Of a stretch of 64,000 nt of DNA, positions 13,255 through 24,475 are shown one piece after another. Both the position numbers and the translations under genes were made by a program. The stretch covers positions 16,066,930 through 16,130,929 of the forward strand of contig CM026427.1 in assembly GCA_014871385.1 (NCBI GenBank), in the 5' to 3' direction. The notes under the pieces were generated by a model. The model had not been told where the DNA came from. It saw nothing but the letters and a program-made list of their open reading frames with translations, and ran no database searches. Source of the stretch: Ceratodon purpureus. Lineage: Eukaryota; Streptophyta; Bryopsida; Pseudoditrichales; Ditrichaceae. Each line of letters starts with the position of its first letter. Position 1 is the first letter of the stretch.

Positions 13255-15540
13255 ATGACAATGACAATTGTCTACTTCAAGACGGGTGCATCTTCAGTTC
13301 AACTTCTCTGTAGCAGTGGTGGAAAGATCGATTTCGCGGCACTTGGTCGAAAGTTCAGGTTGCATCCAAGTTCTATTAAATTGAATGGAGTTCTATGTTC
13401 TCAAGAAGGACTGAAGTCAAAAGATACGTGGGAGGATATCAAGGGGGACTTCGAACAGCAGGGAGTACCTCTGGGAAGGAGAGAAGATCCTGTTATGGTC
13501 ACAGGCGATCCTGGAGAATCTACAGGTATACTGTTTACGGTGGTGGAGATCAGGTTCTCTTAGTATGTATTTTTTCCTCTCTGGGTTTTTGGACTCCTCC
13601 CTGCAGGCTTTGTTTAGTCTCTTTCCATGCAAGGAGAAGGTTGATGGGTTTGGGTGTCAATAGTGAGAGAGTCTGGTGAGTGAACACAGGACACCTGTAA
13701 CATACACGATTTGTCAGGTCTGTCTTGTAAGCGTCGTGTGTGATCTTCTGTAATTTTTGCATTAAATATGTCGGTACTTCACATTGAATCGTGTATGTCT
13801 ATTCGTTGAAACAGTGCACCTAGGTGAACAGACTTCTTCTTCTGGGAAGCAGATTTCAGTACTCTTTTAGGTTCGACTTAGGCTTAGTTGTTCTTGCGTA
13901 AATCCCACATTCTTGCTTTTTCACTTTCTTGCTTCTTGCTTGAACACCGTTGTGTCTATCTTCTTAGCCTACTTTCTTTGTTGCGAGCATCTCTTTTGGC
14001 CCTCATCGAACCCGCTGCTGGTGGTTTATTTTCTAACTTTCCTAATATTATTGTTTTGAAGCATCAAGCCCCTTGTATTGAGGTTCATTCTTTCTTAGGA
14101 CTTACAGTGATTTGATCAGGGTTGCTTATTATTCCTTTGGTATGCAGAGGGAGACTCACCTTCAAAGAAAATAAAGAGGTCACCATATGAAGCGGAAGAG
14201 TCTCATGCTGCTGCTACAAATTTTCTATGCAGTAAAGCAGCCTCAGCTTGTGATAGTTTCTACTCGCGCAAGGGAAAAGAAATTGGCAGCGTTTCTCGAA
14301 GTGTGCTTCTTTGTGATGAAGAAAGTTCCAGGCAATGAAGCCTCAAGCTCAGCTGACCTCTCTTTTATCACTGGAAACTTCCTCCAATTTCTAGACGAAT
14401 ACGCTCCAGTAGACAAACAGATACGAGGATTGGAGTCGATATTGGATGCATCCAACCCCAGTTTATCAAGCGGAACGCTGTCATCCCTTGTACAGCTGAA
14501 GAGGCCAGATTTTCAGTTGTTTGTGAGTGAGGTACTTCTCCTGAGATGGGAGAATAAAATTTGTGCAGAAGATTTTCTATTGGCTCTGGAAGAGAACGTG
14601 GAAAAATTAAAAGAATGGAGCCCTTTGTACTATGGTGACTTGCCGTATGTGATTGGAGGTTGTTGCGGTGGACGGTTGTTTCAATGGCTAAAGCTCTCCC
14701 CAAGAGGCAAGGAAATCGTTGCTCAACCCATCTCAGTTGTTTATGAATTAAACAAGCCGAGCAGTGTAGCCTTGTTTCTACACAGCATCATCCGGATGCA
14801 TTGTCTGATTCGAAAGTTACAGGACAAGCTGACTTCTAGAGGACCCGCTGTGAGGATGTATAAGGCAATCCCTCGTGGTGACGATGGTGGATTGATTACT
14901 TTTTATCCTGACTTTGTATGCAAAGAAATAGTCCCGGCATTGAGCACAGTTAGGATAGATGAGTTGCAATCTTTGTATGATGCAGTTAAAGGTTCGAGGT
15001 ACCTTATTCAGCTAGGTGGTAAGATCAGAACCTTAAACGCCATAACAGTGTTGAAGTTGCAGCCCGTTGGTGACCCATTCGCAATGCCTTGTGATTTGGA
15101 GCAGTTGAAAAATGCCATGCATGACCTGTTGCATGCCCTTGAAGTGTTGCACAAGGCGGACTACACCCACATGGATCTGTGATGGCCAAATTGTATTCGA
15201 GTAAATGTTCAAAGTGAATGGAAGTGGGTGCTCATTGATTTGGAATATGGTGGACGAGATGGAGTAGAATGGGAAGGTGATGGACTCGTGAATTGGGATG
15301 CGGGAACTTTGGAAGACCGTGATGGAAGGAAAGTGTACACCAAGAGATCATATATGTATGAGCTCGGGAAGCTTATACTGCAATGGCTCGATAGTTGCGG
15401 AGAGTCAGAGATAATCTTGGGGAAACGGAAGAGGAGCTTGTGAGGAAAGGTGAGGACCCAGGGAGAAAAGATGCAGAAAGAACGTGCAGGAGCAGCGCAA
15501 ATGCTTCAAGAAATCTGTCCTAAAAATTGTGCACGCTGTG
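13255..15540 (+). pseudogene. Broken kinase-like gene (frameshift and stop in catalytic loop)
   Basis: Coding exon 1 (13255-13525, from ATGACAATGACA) joins exon 2 at 14148 in frame across a GT-AG intron, encoding a Ser/Lys-rich linker. That frame stops at about 14336. The following sequence continues in another frame to 15179, so one or more bases were gained or lost near 14300-14336. The C-terminal part resembles an atypical protein kinase fold: HMDL, then a TGA at 15180-15182, then WPN and, further on, LIDLE. This is the layout HxDLxWxN...IDxE in which the loop Arg or Lys codon has become a stop (CGA to TGA would suffice). The frame resumes to 15443, and a further frame change may extend it to about 15530 (ETEEELVRKGED). 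The N-terminal domain (IVYFKTGASSV) is not one I can name. An AG before 13252 suggests a 5' UTR intron. Confidence 0.65.
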
Positions 15541-16046
15541 CCAAGTTTTTGGCGTAGCTGAGTGTAGTGAGGGGCTCTGGTGGAGAGGATTCTGACATGT
15601 GAAAGTGCGGTGTGTGAAAGTGAAACTTAATATCAGGATCAGTGATGAAACTTAATATGCATCGTTATTCAAAAAAAAATTATATGTGTTAACAAAATCT
15701 TTAATTGGCAATAAGGTTGTTAATATTTTATTTTATTTTATTTTATTTTTCAAAATTCATGATCTTCATTTGATTTTGCTCCTCATAAATTTAAGGTAAT
15801 AAATTGGTTTAGGATGTATTCATTGATCATATTATGGACCATATTAATTCCAAAATCCCAGTCTACATTAAGTTTATAAGCAGACAATAATGTAATTGTA
15901 ATGGCTACTAATGGAATCTAGTATAAAATTGCATTACAAAGCTGCAATATATCTTCTAATCCTATTTAATTCTTCCACTCTTTTCCCCAATTGCTACAAT
16001 AAATTCTTTTCCATTTTATTTATTTATTCCAATTTTAGATGTTAAG

Positions 16047-16049
<3 letters not shown>
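15541..16049. other. AT-rich intergenic with TTTTA tract
   Basis: No gene is seen. A (TTTTA)n run lies at 15727-15750. Confidence 0.6.

Positions 16050-16103
<54 letters not shown>
16050..16103. repeat. (TA)n microsatellite, about 27 units
   Basis: An uninterrupted TA dinucleotide run of 54 bases lies in AT-rich DNA. It is likely length-polymorphic. Confidence 0.95.
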
Positions 16104-16104
<1 letters not shown>

Positions 16105-16149
16105 TCTGAAAATATTGTATACCCAACCTAAGTTAATATGCTCATATAA

Positions 16150-16560
16150 TGATTTGAAATTACATGTATCATGTATTTAACTAATTATGGACAAAAAAAA
16201 GTCTGAAAATTAACCACCCTGACTTGGCGGGCCGATGAGATGTGCCTAAATGGGCTTACTCAGCAGGCTGCTGAGTAGCCAAAAATAGAATATTTTAATC
16301 TACAAATATTTATTTATTCTATTTTAAGAAAAAAATTATTATAATTAAAAATAATACTATTTTTTTAAAAATGTTAATAGAAAAAAATTAAAAATATTTT
16401 AATTTTTTAACTTTTGGCCACTCAGCTAGCCGCTGAGTCAGCCCATCTCGGTGGTGTGCCAAGTCAAATTGTCCCAAGTCGGCAGCTTGCCGACTGAATT
16501 AAAATATTCAAAAAGTACAAAATTAAGCCTTTTGTCCATAATTAGTTAAATGTAAAATAT
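16150..16560. mobile_element. Large imperfect foldback element
   Basis: TTTAACTAATTATGGACAAAA at about 16176-16197 recurs in inverted form at about 16530-16550. Inside, GACTTGGC at about 16221 pairs with GCCAAGTC at about 16458, and the GGGCT-ACTCAGC..GCTGAGT block at about 16253-16280 pairs with ACTCAGCTAGCCGCTGAGTCAGCCC at about 16421-16445. The centre is A/T-rich and non-coding. It resembles a non-autonomous DNA transposon; the exact ends are uncertain. Confidence 0.6.
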
Positions 16561-17929
16561 GTGATATCTAAGCAACACATACATACTTCAAAAAACCCAA
16601 CTACTCAAATGTTCAAACTCACATATTTATAGCCCCACCAATTTCCAATCCACATAATTCTTAGAATTCCTTAATGTCACACTTTTTTAATATCACTTTC
16701 CTGATACATCTTAATAACATACCCCAATGTGAATACATGTAATTGGATCAAAACATTTTGGACATAGGTGATAGGAACTCATTCGTCTCCTTAAAAGAAT
16801 TTAAAGCACTAATTATACTAGTACTACTGTTGTAGTAGCAATTGGATGAATCACCTAATAAGACCACGTTTTTGTTTACACATGAAAAGTGTCCTCAACT
16901 ATGGTAATTGTAAAGATCCTAGTAATCGTGCCACATTGTACAAAGATTTTTTTTAAAAACTTTGAAGTCATAAGTTTGTCTTGAATTTTTAGCTCATTTT
17001 TCCAAGTGGTAATTGTGCTACTCCTACACTACTCTTGCCGTTGATCCTTTACAAGCAATAAGATGATGGAACAGCCTATTTTTGTCCAAATAAGGAACTT
17101 AGCTACTTGTACTTAGAATATAGGTGTGATTTTTTTCACACACATATTAGAAAAATAGATAAAGAGTATGATGGAAATTTAAAATTGTATTTTCAATATG
17201 TTATGTAATTACAATATAATTTCAAATTTTGAAATTATATATTCCTGTAATTGGACCTAGCTTGCTTTATAAGAAAACAAAAAAAAACAACTAAGATCAT
17301 CTATTGCTTTTTCTACTTATCCAACTCATTCATTTGTTTAGCTCAATTTGCCATTCTACCATTTCTAGCATGGTTTTGGTGATATAGTCACAAATATGCA
17401 GCCATAAATAGCTCCTGGAACTCAGAAATAGGCTAATCAACCTTAGTTGGTAGCTTTGTTTTAATCCAAATTGGCTCATGTAGCTCATTGCTAGCACTTG
17501 CCATGTAAACCATTGATGCACATGTATCAGTTGTAGATTTTTAGAATATAGATTCAAGCTAGATTTGAAGCTATATTCAATACTAAAATAAAATAAAAAA
17601 CAATCCAAATACTGAAGAGTATGATTCAGTCCGTCCACTGCCATCAGTGCCATGGTGATCGGAATCACTCGAATGCTCCGATGAAACATCATTTCATTTT
17701 AACTGTTACGCCTCTGCCCCATGTTACCCGAGGCCGAGCCGATTGATGCATTCTCAATTGATTTGCAGATCCATCTGATCCTAATCTACCCTGACAATAA
17801 GGCATCTCAAACACTTTCCTCTAATCCCATCTCGCTACATGTCCTTGCAATGCCAATGCTCCTGTGCTCCCACCACCAATAGATGCCTCCATCGCCCATT
17901 TTAGGTCTTCACCAAAACCTCAAGCACAC
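16561..17929. other. Intergenic, no gene recognised
   Basis: AT-rich DNA. A minus-strand open frame of 120 codons at 17330-17692 has no recognisable motif and I leave it uncalled. A block at about 17577-17611 (ATAAAATAAAAAACAATCC) recurs at about 21147-21180, so it is a small dispersed repeat. Confidence 0.45.
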
Positions 17930-18240
17930 TTAAACCAAAACCTAAAAAAACAACCCAACCTACAGCTCCACAAACACAATTCACCCGCCATTCTCCAACA
18001 ACACCACAACTCACACAACACATCCACCTCCATAACCTAAACATCAACCACAACCCTCCCCCAACCAATCCTCCTACCAAACATCCTTAATACCCCAACA
18101 TCCATACAAACATTGTTATCAAACCTACATAAACAAACTCAGATCACCCAACCCACACAATCCTTCCAAACATAAAACCAACATCATCACAACATCCCAT
18201 ATCACATACCCTAAAAGTCCTAACCTTAACATACAACTAC
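17930..18240. other. G-depleted, A/C-only strand tract
   Basis: The plus strand here is almost free of G: I count about five G in some 290 bases, the rest being mainly A and C. The same polarity (A/C-rich on plus) occurs just upstream of the minus-strand F-box gene. This could mark the leader of an unannotated minus-strand transcript, but I see no gene to attach. Confidence 0.6.
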
Positions 18241-18338
18241 TACTACTCCATCCAAAGGTTACTCTCTGAGTCACTCTCCATTCTCAAGTGATCTTCTCTC
18301 TTCAAGGTTACTCCCTCGGTTTCCCGTTCATACTCAAA

Positions 18339-18767
18339 ATGAGCAAAGACCGTGGAAGTCACCTCGAAGAGAGAAGATCGAAGCTGGATGAGGCGAAGGG
18401 CCATCATCGCCTGGATTCGATTACCTGGAGAGGTTGGGGAGTGGAGACTCCGAAGGGTTGAGAAGCCGGCACAGCGAGCCAAACTGGGCCGTCCGGGGGT
18501 CAAAATAAGCAGGATGACGAGGCGCAGATGGCGGACGAGGTGAGGGAGGCGATGGAGCAGGCCGTGGAGGTGGCAATGGCGAGGAGAGGTGGCGGTGGCG
18601 ATGACGATCGGAAGCAGGCCTGGAGACAACACGAAGCGCGCAGGCGCAACACGATCGACGTAATGTTGCTCGAGACCTACCCGGCCTGCCTATACCTAGA
18701 AAACAAGGTCTTCATTCTCGAGGGTTTAGCTTCTGAGGGCATCAACTGTAGTATCAGTGTGGTTTAG
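18339..18767 (+). pseudogene. Possible broken gene, unknown family
   Basis: A GC-rich island in AT-rich DNA. From ATG 18339 one frame reads 40 residues of charged protein (opening MSKDRGSHLEERR), hits TGA at 18459-18461, then continues in the same frame through MADEVREAMEQ (18528) to a stop at 18765. The composition (many Glu, Asp, Arg, Gln) looks like protein. An antisense frame at 18243-18632 is also open, so the coding strand is not proven. No family is recognised. Confidence 0.3.
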
Positions 18768-20068
18768 GGACCAAGGAGGGTACCCCGCCACTGAGTTCTC
18801 AAGCACTGGGCGTCTAATTCGAGGGTATTAACAGCAGTAGCAGGGAAGTCGTTGAGGATGGAATTCCTCTCTTTTCTATCCTCTATGGTAGAGATGAGTA
18901 TTTTCGTCACTTTAAGCCATTCAGCATATATGGGATTGAGAAAATTATCGAGATAAAATTTATACAAATAGATGTTAGGCAGTGAATCACAAATCTAATT
19001 TTTTAATTCTTTTTCAAGAGATTTATCAAATTTTTACAGATATTTGAAGTGCAACAGCGTAGACCACTATTTCCGTCAGTAGGTATATGTAAAATATAGA
19101 TTCTTGCAGCGAGAAGATGATAGGTTGAAATGAAATTTGCTAAGTGTGGTAGTCAGGTGCTGTCTGTTTGAATATTGGTGCTCTGGTAGGGCACAGAATT
19201 AGAACCCTGACGGGAATATTCATATCTACCTTACCAAAATTCAAAACCTGCACCTTCCAAAGTTTCTAAATTTTTTAAACTGGGAGTCCCCTACATAAGC
19301 CGGGGAAAAACTTTGCCCATTTGTACCTCTAATTCTTTGCCTTCTCTGCACTGCTCTCAAAGCTCTATTCCAATCAGATTACCAGTCAAGCAATTTTTGA
19401 CTTGTGAATGGAATAACTGAATGTCTTTGCCTCAGACTTCCCCTCTAACGCTCACAACGGTAACCAAGTATCTTTCCCTAGAGTATGTGTAAAGCGTTTG
19501 ATTTGAGAGGTATTTATACAAAACAAATTTGGAATTTCCTAAAATTAGAAGATTACAAAAATGTTGTAACTTGGAAGAAAGAAATAACTTAAGTGAGTTT
19601 GTACCTTGATTGCCACTTTTAGTTAAGGCTTCAATACATTATTTTAAAACATATAGTTTCTACATTTGTCATATGGCCATTTATTTTTTGATGAAAAGCG
19701 TCCGCATTTTATATAGAAGGAAAGGGTTGTTCGTCTCATGGGAAAATTGGATTTGTACTAGCTTTATAAGTTTTACTGTCTGATTATTTCACATGATACG
19801 TTTCATTCAAAGATTAGTATACTCAAGTCTAGAGATGAACAATTTTCACTTCTATACACCTATTCAATACAAGGCATGGAAAAGGAATGAAGGCAAGGCT
19901 TTTATGAGTTGCCCTCCTCAACAAAGGTCATGGAAAAGAAATTAGAGTCCCTTTTATGAATTTGCCCTCTTTTATACTTAAGCTTAACTCCAACTCGGAT
20001 TAGAAATTCTACATTTTCTTAGACCTCTCTTTATTGATGTAAGGTAACGGTGACAAAACCCGCTCACT
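18768..20068. other. Intergenic, no gene recognised
   Basis: AT-rich DNA with only short chance frames. Confidence 0.5.
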
Positions 20069-20152
20069 AGGCTTTTGGGCTAGGTCACGCAAACTCAGGC
20101 TTTTGGGCTATGTCACACAAACTCAGGCTTTTGGGCTATGTCACACAAACTC
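20069..20152. repeat. 28-bp tandem repeat, three copies
   Basis: The unit AGGCTTTTGGGCTATGTCAC plus eight bases is repeated three times. Copies 2 and 3 are identical; copy 1 differs at two positions. Confidence 0.95.
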
Positions 20153-20641
20153 ATCGAGCATGTTTCCCAAAAGTGTGCAAAAGTGCTCTAATTCCGTCCA
20201 TGCCTGTAAAACTTGAGTGCTTCCCATTGGTGCAGAAACGTTCTAATTTCACAATCCAATTGATCATGTTAACCACGACTCTATGTTTGATTAGTGGCCC
20301 CCCTCGGACTGAACACTCAAAAACTTACAGGAAAATATAGACTTACTCAAAATTTTTATTTTTTTTGGTGGCTTTGCACTAGCTTTGCAGTCCATCCAAA
20401 AATTACAAACTTTTTCCACCAGTCCCAAGTGAGCAAACCTGAAATTTGGACGGTTTCAGGGACCGTTACTTTATTGTGTGCACAATTGTGTTTGCGACTA
20501 GTTTTTGAGGATTTGCCTCACACCGAGAACAAACTGAACTCCAATGATGGGCAGAAATTTTACTCTTATGGAAGCTCTGAGGGACTAATGACTTCAACAT
20601 CCTCTCCGCTCCGCTCCAGCACCTGCTGAATCTTGCTCAAT

Positions 20642-21056
20642 TAAGGTAGAATGACCTTAAACCGTGCGGCCCCTCAGAAGCGCAGGGTAGACCGCCCCTT
20701 AGCCACCCATGGCATGGACCTTATTGCGTGCACAGGAATTTCATAAATAGTGACTCGATATGGACACATGTAGGGAGGTGGTTGGTTCATAGATTCATGG
20801 TTCATTAACTCTATTTGCACGGTTTTAGCTACATGCGTGAGCGCCACAAAGGAGAGTCTACTGATCACTTTAAGGTCATGTACACTTTTCGCTTCAAAAA
20901 TTTGTAGTAAATTCAGTTTTCGCTATTTAATTCTGGAAATTTTTGCATTCACTCTCCCTCTTGTTTCCCCATCCAAGAAAAATTACAAACAGTACACACG
21001 AGGTCCACAACCATGCTGAATCTCTTATTCGCACGGTTTAAGGTCATTCTACCTTA
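20642..21056. mobile_element. TIR element with perfect 27-bp ends, 415 bp
   Basis: Bases 20642-20668 (TAAGGTAGAATGACC, continuing through AAACCGTGCG) and 21030-21056 are exact inverse complements. Only short chance ORFs lie between. A TA target duplication is possible if the element starts at AGGTAG. The perfect ends argue for a fairly recent insertion. Confidence 0.8.
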
Positions 21057-22805
21057 CAGGTAGCTTACAAATTAAATCCCATCTTCAAACTCAAGCATCG
21101 AAAAAGAATAAACTATTAAAAATATATCAACACACATATAAACCATTCAATATTAAAATAAAATAAAAAACAATCCAAATCCCATAGACTTTGACCTTCA
21201 AACCAAGAATGCTTCTAATACAAGTTTTCAAGTTATGCCCACAACTATAATGCACATGGAGCCAACAAAGAAAGAAAGAATAACTCCTGTCTCTTTGGAA
21301 GGGCCGGTTTGGAGGAAGTGTTTGTTTGTCAAGTACCTTGTATCATTGTCCACAAGAGAAAAACCATGAAAACATGACTATTGTCATTGCATAGGGAGGT
21401 AGATATTTTTGAATACAACACACTAAAATTAAATTAACAAGAAAGAAGGAGAAAAAATGGATGAAATGAATACATATTTTATAAAATATTGGTTGCTACG
21501 TTGTAAGTAAAAACTATTGGTTGAAATAGATATGTTTCATAAAAGTAATCAAGCTTGTTAGAAATTGGTTAGAAGCTTGATTAATTTTGTTAGAAAAATG
21601 ACTTGAGAATCTATACAAAAAATAAAAATAAAAAAATATCCAGATCTTCATCTTCAAAAGATATGTACATCAAAATAAGATGTAGAATAAAAGGATAAAC
21701 TAAATCGTTAATTACATCTACATAAAAGTGGATAATATCACTTTCAATAGTAAAAACGATGTGATACATAACAAAAAAAAAATCTTTTTGAAAAAAGTTT
21801 ATACCACAAAATAAATTTTTCCAACTTCATCTAAACTTGCTATAATTACATAACCCTTTTTCAATTTTCATTTTTGAAAAATTGTCATAATTGAATCCAA
21901 AATGAGGTGTTAAAAGTTTTTTTTCACGTAGGCTTAACCAAACTACCCACATGACATGACTTGTCATATCTTTTACCTCACTTGTTGGAATGGACTGAAT
22001 TAAAGCTTCTTGTTCAAATATGAATCTTTACAAAATGATGATATTTTTAATTATTTAAAAAAAAATATTTGATAATTTATGTGGCTGGCCGTGTTCAACC
22101 ATTCATAACTTTTGCATTGTATAACCTAATCTTGTGATACAAAGTCTGGAATGTACATAACGACTTAGAGAATCCACTTACAAAATCTTAGAAATTAAAA
22201 ATTATTTTTGACAATGTGGAAATCTGCCCATAATAGCCTGCGATCACATTTTGGTTGAGTGGGATTCACATTTTTGTTTTCCTTAATACCCATCCAACCT
22301 AATTCATTATTCTTGTATCCAAACCATTGCTAGTATTTTCATTTCAAGCCAAATAAAGCCCAAATATTATTCGTTACTATGTTTTTAGTCCGTATGTGTA
22401 ATATGCAAGTGTAGATACTTAGTTGAGGCTATATGCTTATTTGATTGCTGTGATTATAGGACTTAATTGAACTTTGCAGTTTTAGAATAACCGTCATAAT
22501 ATATCATACATCGATGAGGAACACAAGACTCATCTTCTACAAATGGTAATGAAAAAAGAAAGAAAGAATGACTTCAAATTTTATAGAATTTTTGGATCAA
22601 CTTAGCTTCTTGGTCCCAAAACCTCTACATATGGAGAGATTCTCAGCGATCATTTTCATGTAAAACTGGGTAGTTGAGGCCAACATCTATTCCAAAATGG
22701 GTTGAAATTTCATGCAATTGATCCATAGGGAAATGTGTAAGGCAGCCCTTAGCACTGTTCGGGAAGTTTTTGAGGTCATCCGGCTATTATCCTCTTTTTA
22801 ATAAG
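21057..22805. other. Intergenic, no gene recognised
   Basis: Strongly AT-rich DNA with no open frame worth calling. Confidence 0.6.
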
Positions 22806-22876
22806 ATAGTTTGGTAATTTATGTACGATACTTATGTGATACTTGGGTGATACTAATGTGATATCCAGGTAAGAAT
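22806..22876 (+). repeat. GATAC array 1, 11-bp period
   Basis: ATAC-like cores start at 22828, 22839 and 22850, then ATAT at 22861, all exactly 11 bp apart. Weaker cores fall in the same phase at 22806, 22817 and 22872. The unit resembles GATACTTGGGT. It shares an aligned block with the array near 25681. Confidence 0.8.
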
Positions 22877-24328
22877 TCGGTTTTGAATCGGAAAAAATCC
22901 TAAACCTCCAAAATCAAATCGGTAATTTGGCACTTTCAATTGGCTGACTTGTAACTAACTGCCGGATCTCCCCAATTGTTGGCCCTTAGTATCCAAGTGA
23001 GGTTTTGGCTAAGTTCATTGCAAAGCTCAATACCTGGATTCACAGTATTTACATACAGTACGTTTGTGTGTACATGCATTGATTAGGCATAGCGGTGACA
23101 GAATCTGCCATTATCTTGAGGGGAGGGGGTACAGAAGTGGGCCAACTAAGAATCAAGCACAAGATAACAATATCATTGACAGGGCACATCATGGGAACGA
23201 GTCCATATAACAGGAACTCATACTGCTTACAATGAACATTTTTTGATGTAATTTATAACTCCCCTTCTTCCACAAGATAACATCACATGTGAACCAAGGG
23301 GTCTGGATAGAAAGCCTACTAGGAAATTGCAGTGACTCTTTCTTTTGGAGACAGTCCAAATACACATTCATATTTTAAATGGCTTTAGTGACCAGATTCT
23401 CTTAGAATGATTCTCTAGGCACTGGCATCAAGAAACCTTGATGATGTTGCAGTCAAGTTAAGTTACATCATAGTGACACGTCTTCAAACAGTAATTTATG
23501 CATACAAAGACAAGAAGTTTCGGGTATAAGCACCCCTCTCATGGCAACGTGCACCTCACTTACAATGTAGGGCTCAAGCCAAAGGCTGGCACCTTGTTGA
23601 TCAAGTTCAAATGAGCTTGCAGAATTTGCACATTTGGAAGTAGTTTTGACAGCCCTACAGTGGTCTCTTATTACAGTCTACCATACCTATGATGATAGAG
23701 TTTCTCAACCAAATCAGGGGAGGGATGACATTCTTGAAAACACATGAGTTTAATGGTATTTTGTTTCAGCATGAGGTTATTCCCCTTTTGAGTCCACCTT
23801 CCACAAACACAAGAAAAAAAAAAGTAAGATAAAATCCACTACAACCCGTATGATGCCCATCATAGGAGCCATATGATGCCATAATGGGAGCCATATGACT
23901 TTCTCATTTAGTTTAACTTTTTCCCCTTCTTGACCCATCTCCCAAGATCCCCAAGGACAAGCCTTTCTATTCTCCACCAATCACATCGTTTGTTTTTGCG
24001 CAAACTTGTTCTCCGGACGTCCTCCTCCCCACCTCGAAACCCCCATAAGGTATTGGCCAAGGAACAAAGACATGAAACCTAGAAACCACTCATGGCATCA
24101 AGCAACAAGTACATACACAACTTACAACGTTGTCTTCAACAAACCTTGCAGCGCACTTTAGAGGTCAATTGATGAAGCAACCCAGCAATTATTTGTGCAC
24201 CAGCTTTGCAAGTTCCAAGTACGCAATTGTCGGCTTCCGCCAGCGAAGTTGCTTGCTTCGCTGGACTCCACTCCGCTACAGTCGGGAAAACCCTCGCGTC
24301 TTTGGGAGTCCCGGACAGCTACAGCCCG
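22877..24328. other. Intergenic, no gene recognised
   Basis: No gene is called. Around 23860-23900 there is a short imperfect duplication (GGAGCCATATGA). Confidence 0.5.
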
Positions 24329-24475
24329 ATACCTGCACGATACTAAGGAAATACCCGTTAATACCCTACACATACACGGGAGATACTCCGGCGCTCGAGG
24401 CGTTTTCAATGTACTCATCTCGATTGATATCTGTCATTTACTAGGGTGATACCAGTATTATAACCTGTTGATAAT
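24329..24475 (+). repeat. GATAC array 2, 11-bp period
   Basis: ATAC cores lie at 24329, 24340, 24351, 24361, 24372 and 24383. After a gap of exactly four periods there is ATAT at 24427, TTAC at 24438, ATAC at 24449, ATAA at 24460 and ATAA at 24471. One 10-bp step occurs (24351 to 24361). The segment TCTCGATTGATATCT recurs in the array near 50250. It lies about 2.4 kb before the UGT80 start codon. Confidence 0.8.

Noticed and set aside
20069..20152. Possible CRISPR-like array
   Set aside because: Three direct 28-bp repeats without spacers in plant DNA; an ordinary minisatellite.
23041..23080. Possible sixth GATAC array
   Set aside because: GTAT/GTAC cores at 23045, 23058 and 23070 are 12-13 bp apart, out of the 11-bp phase.
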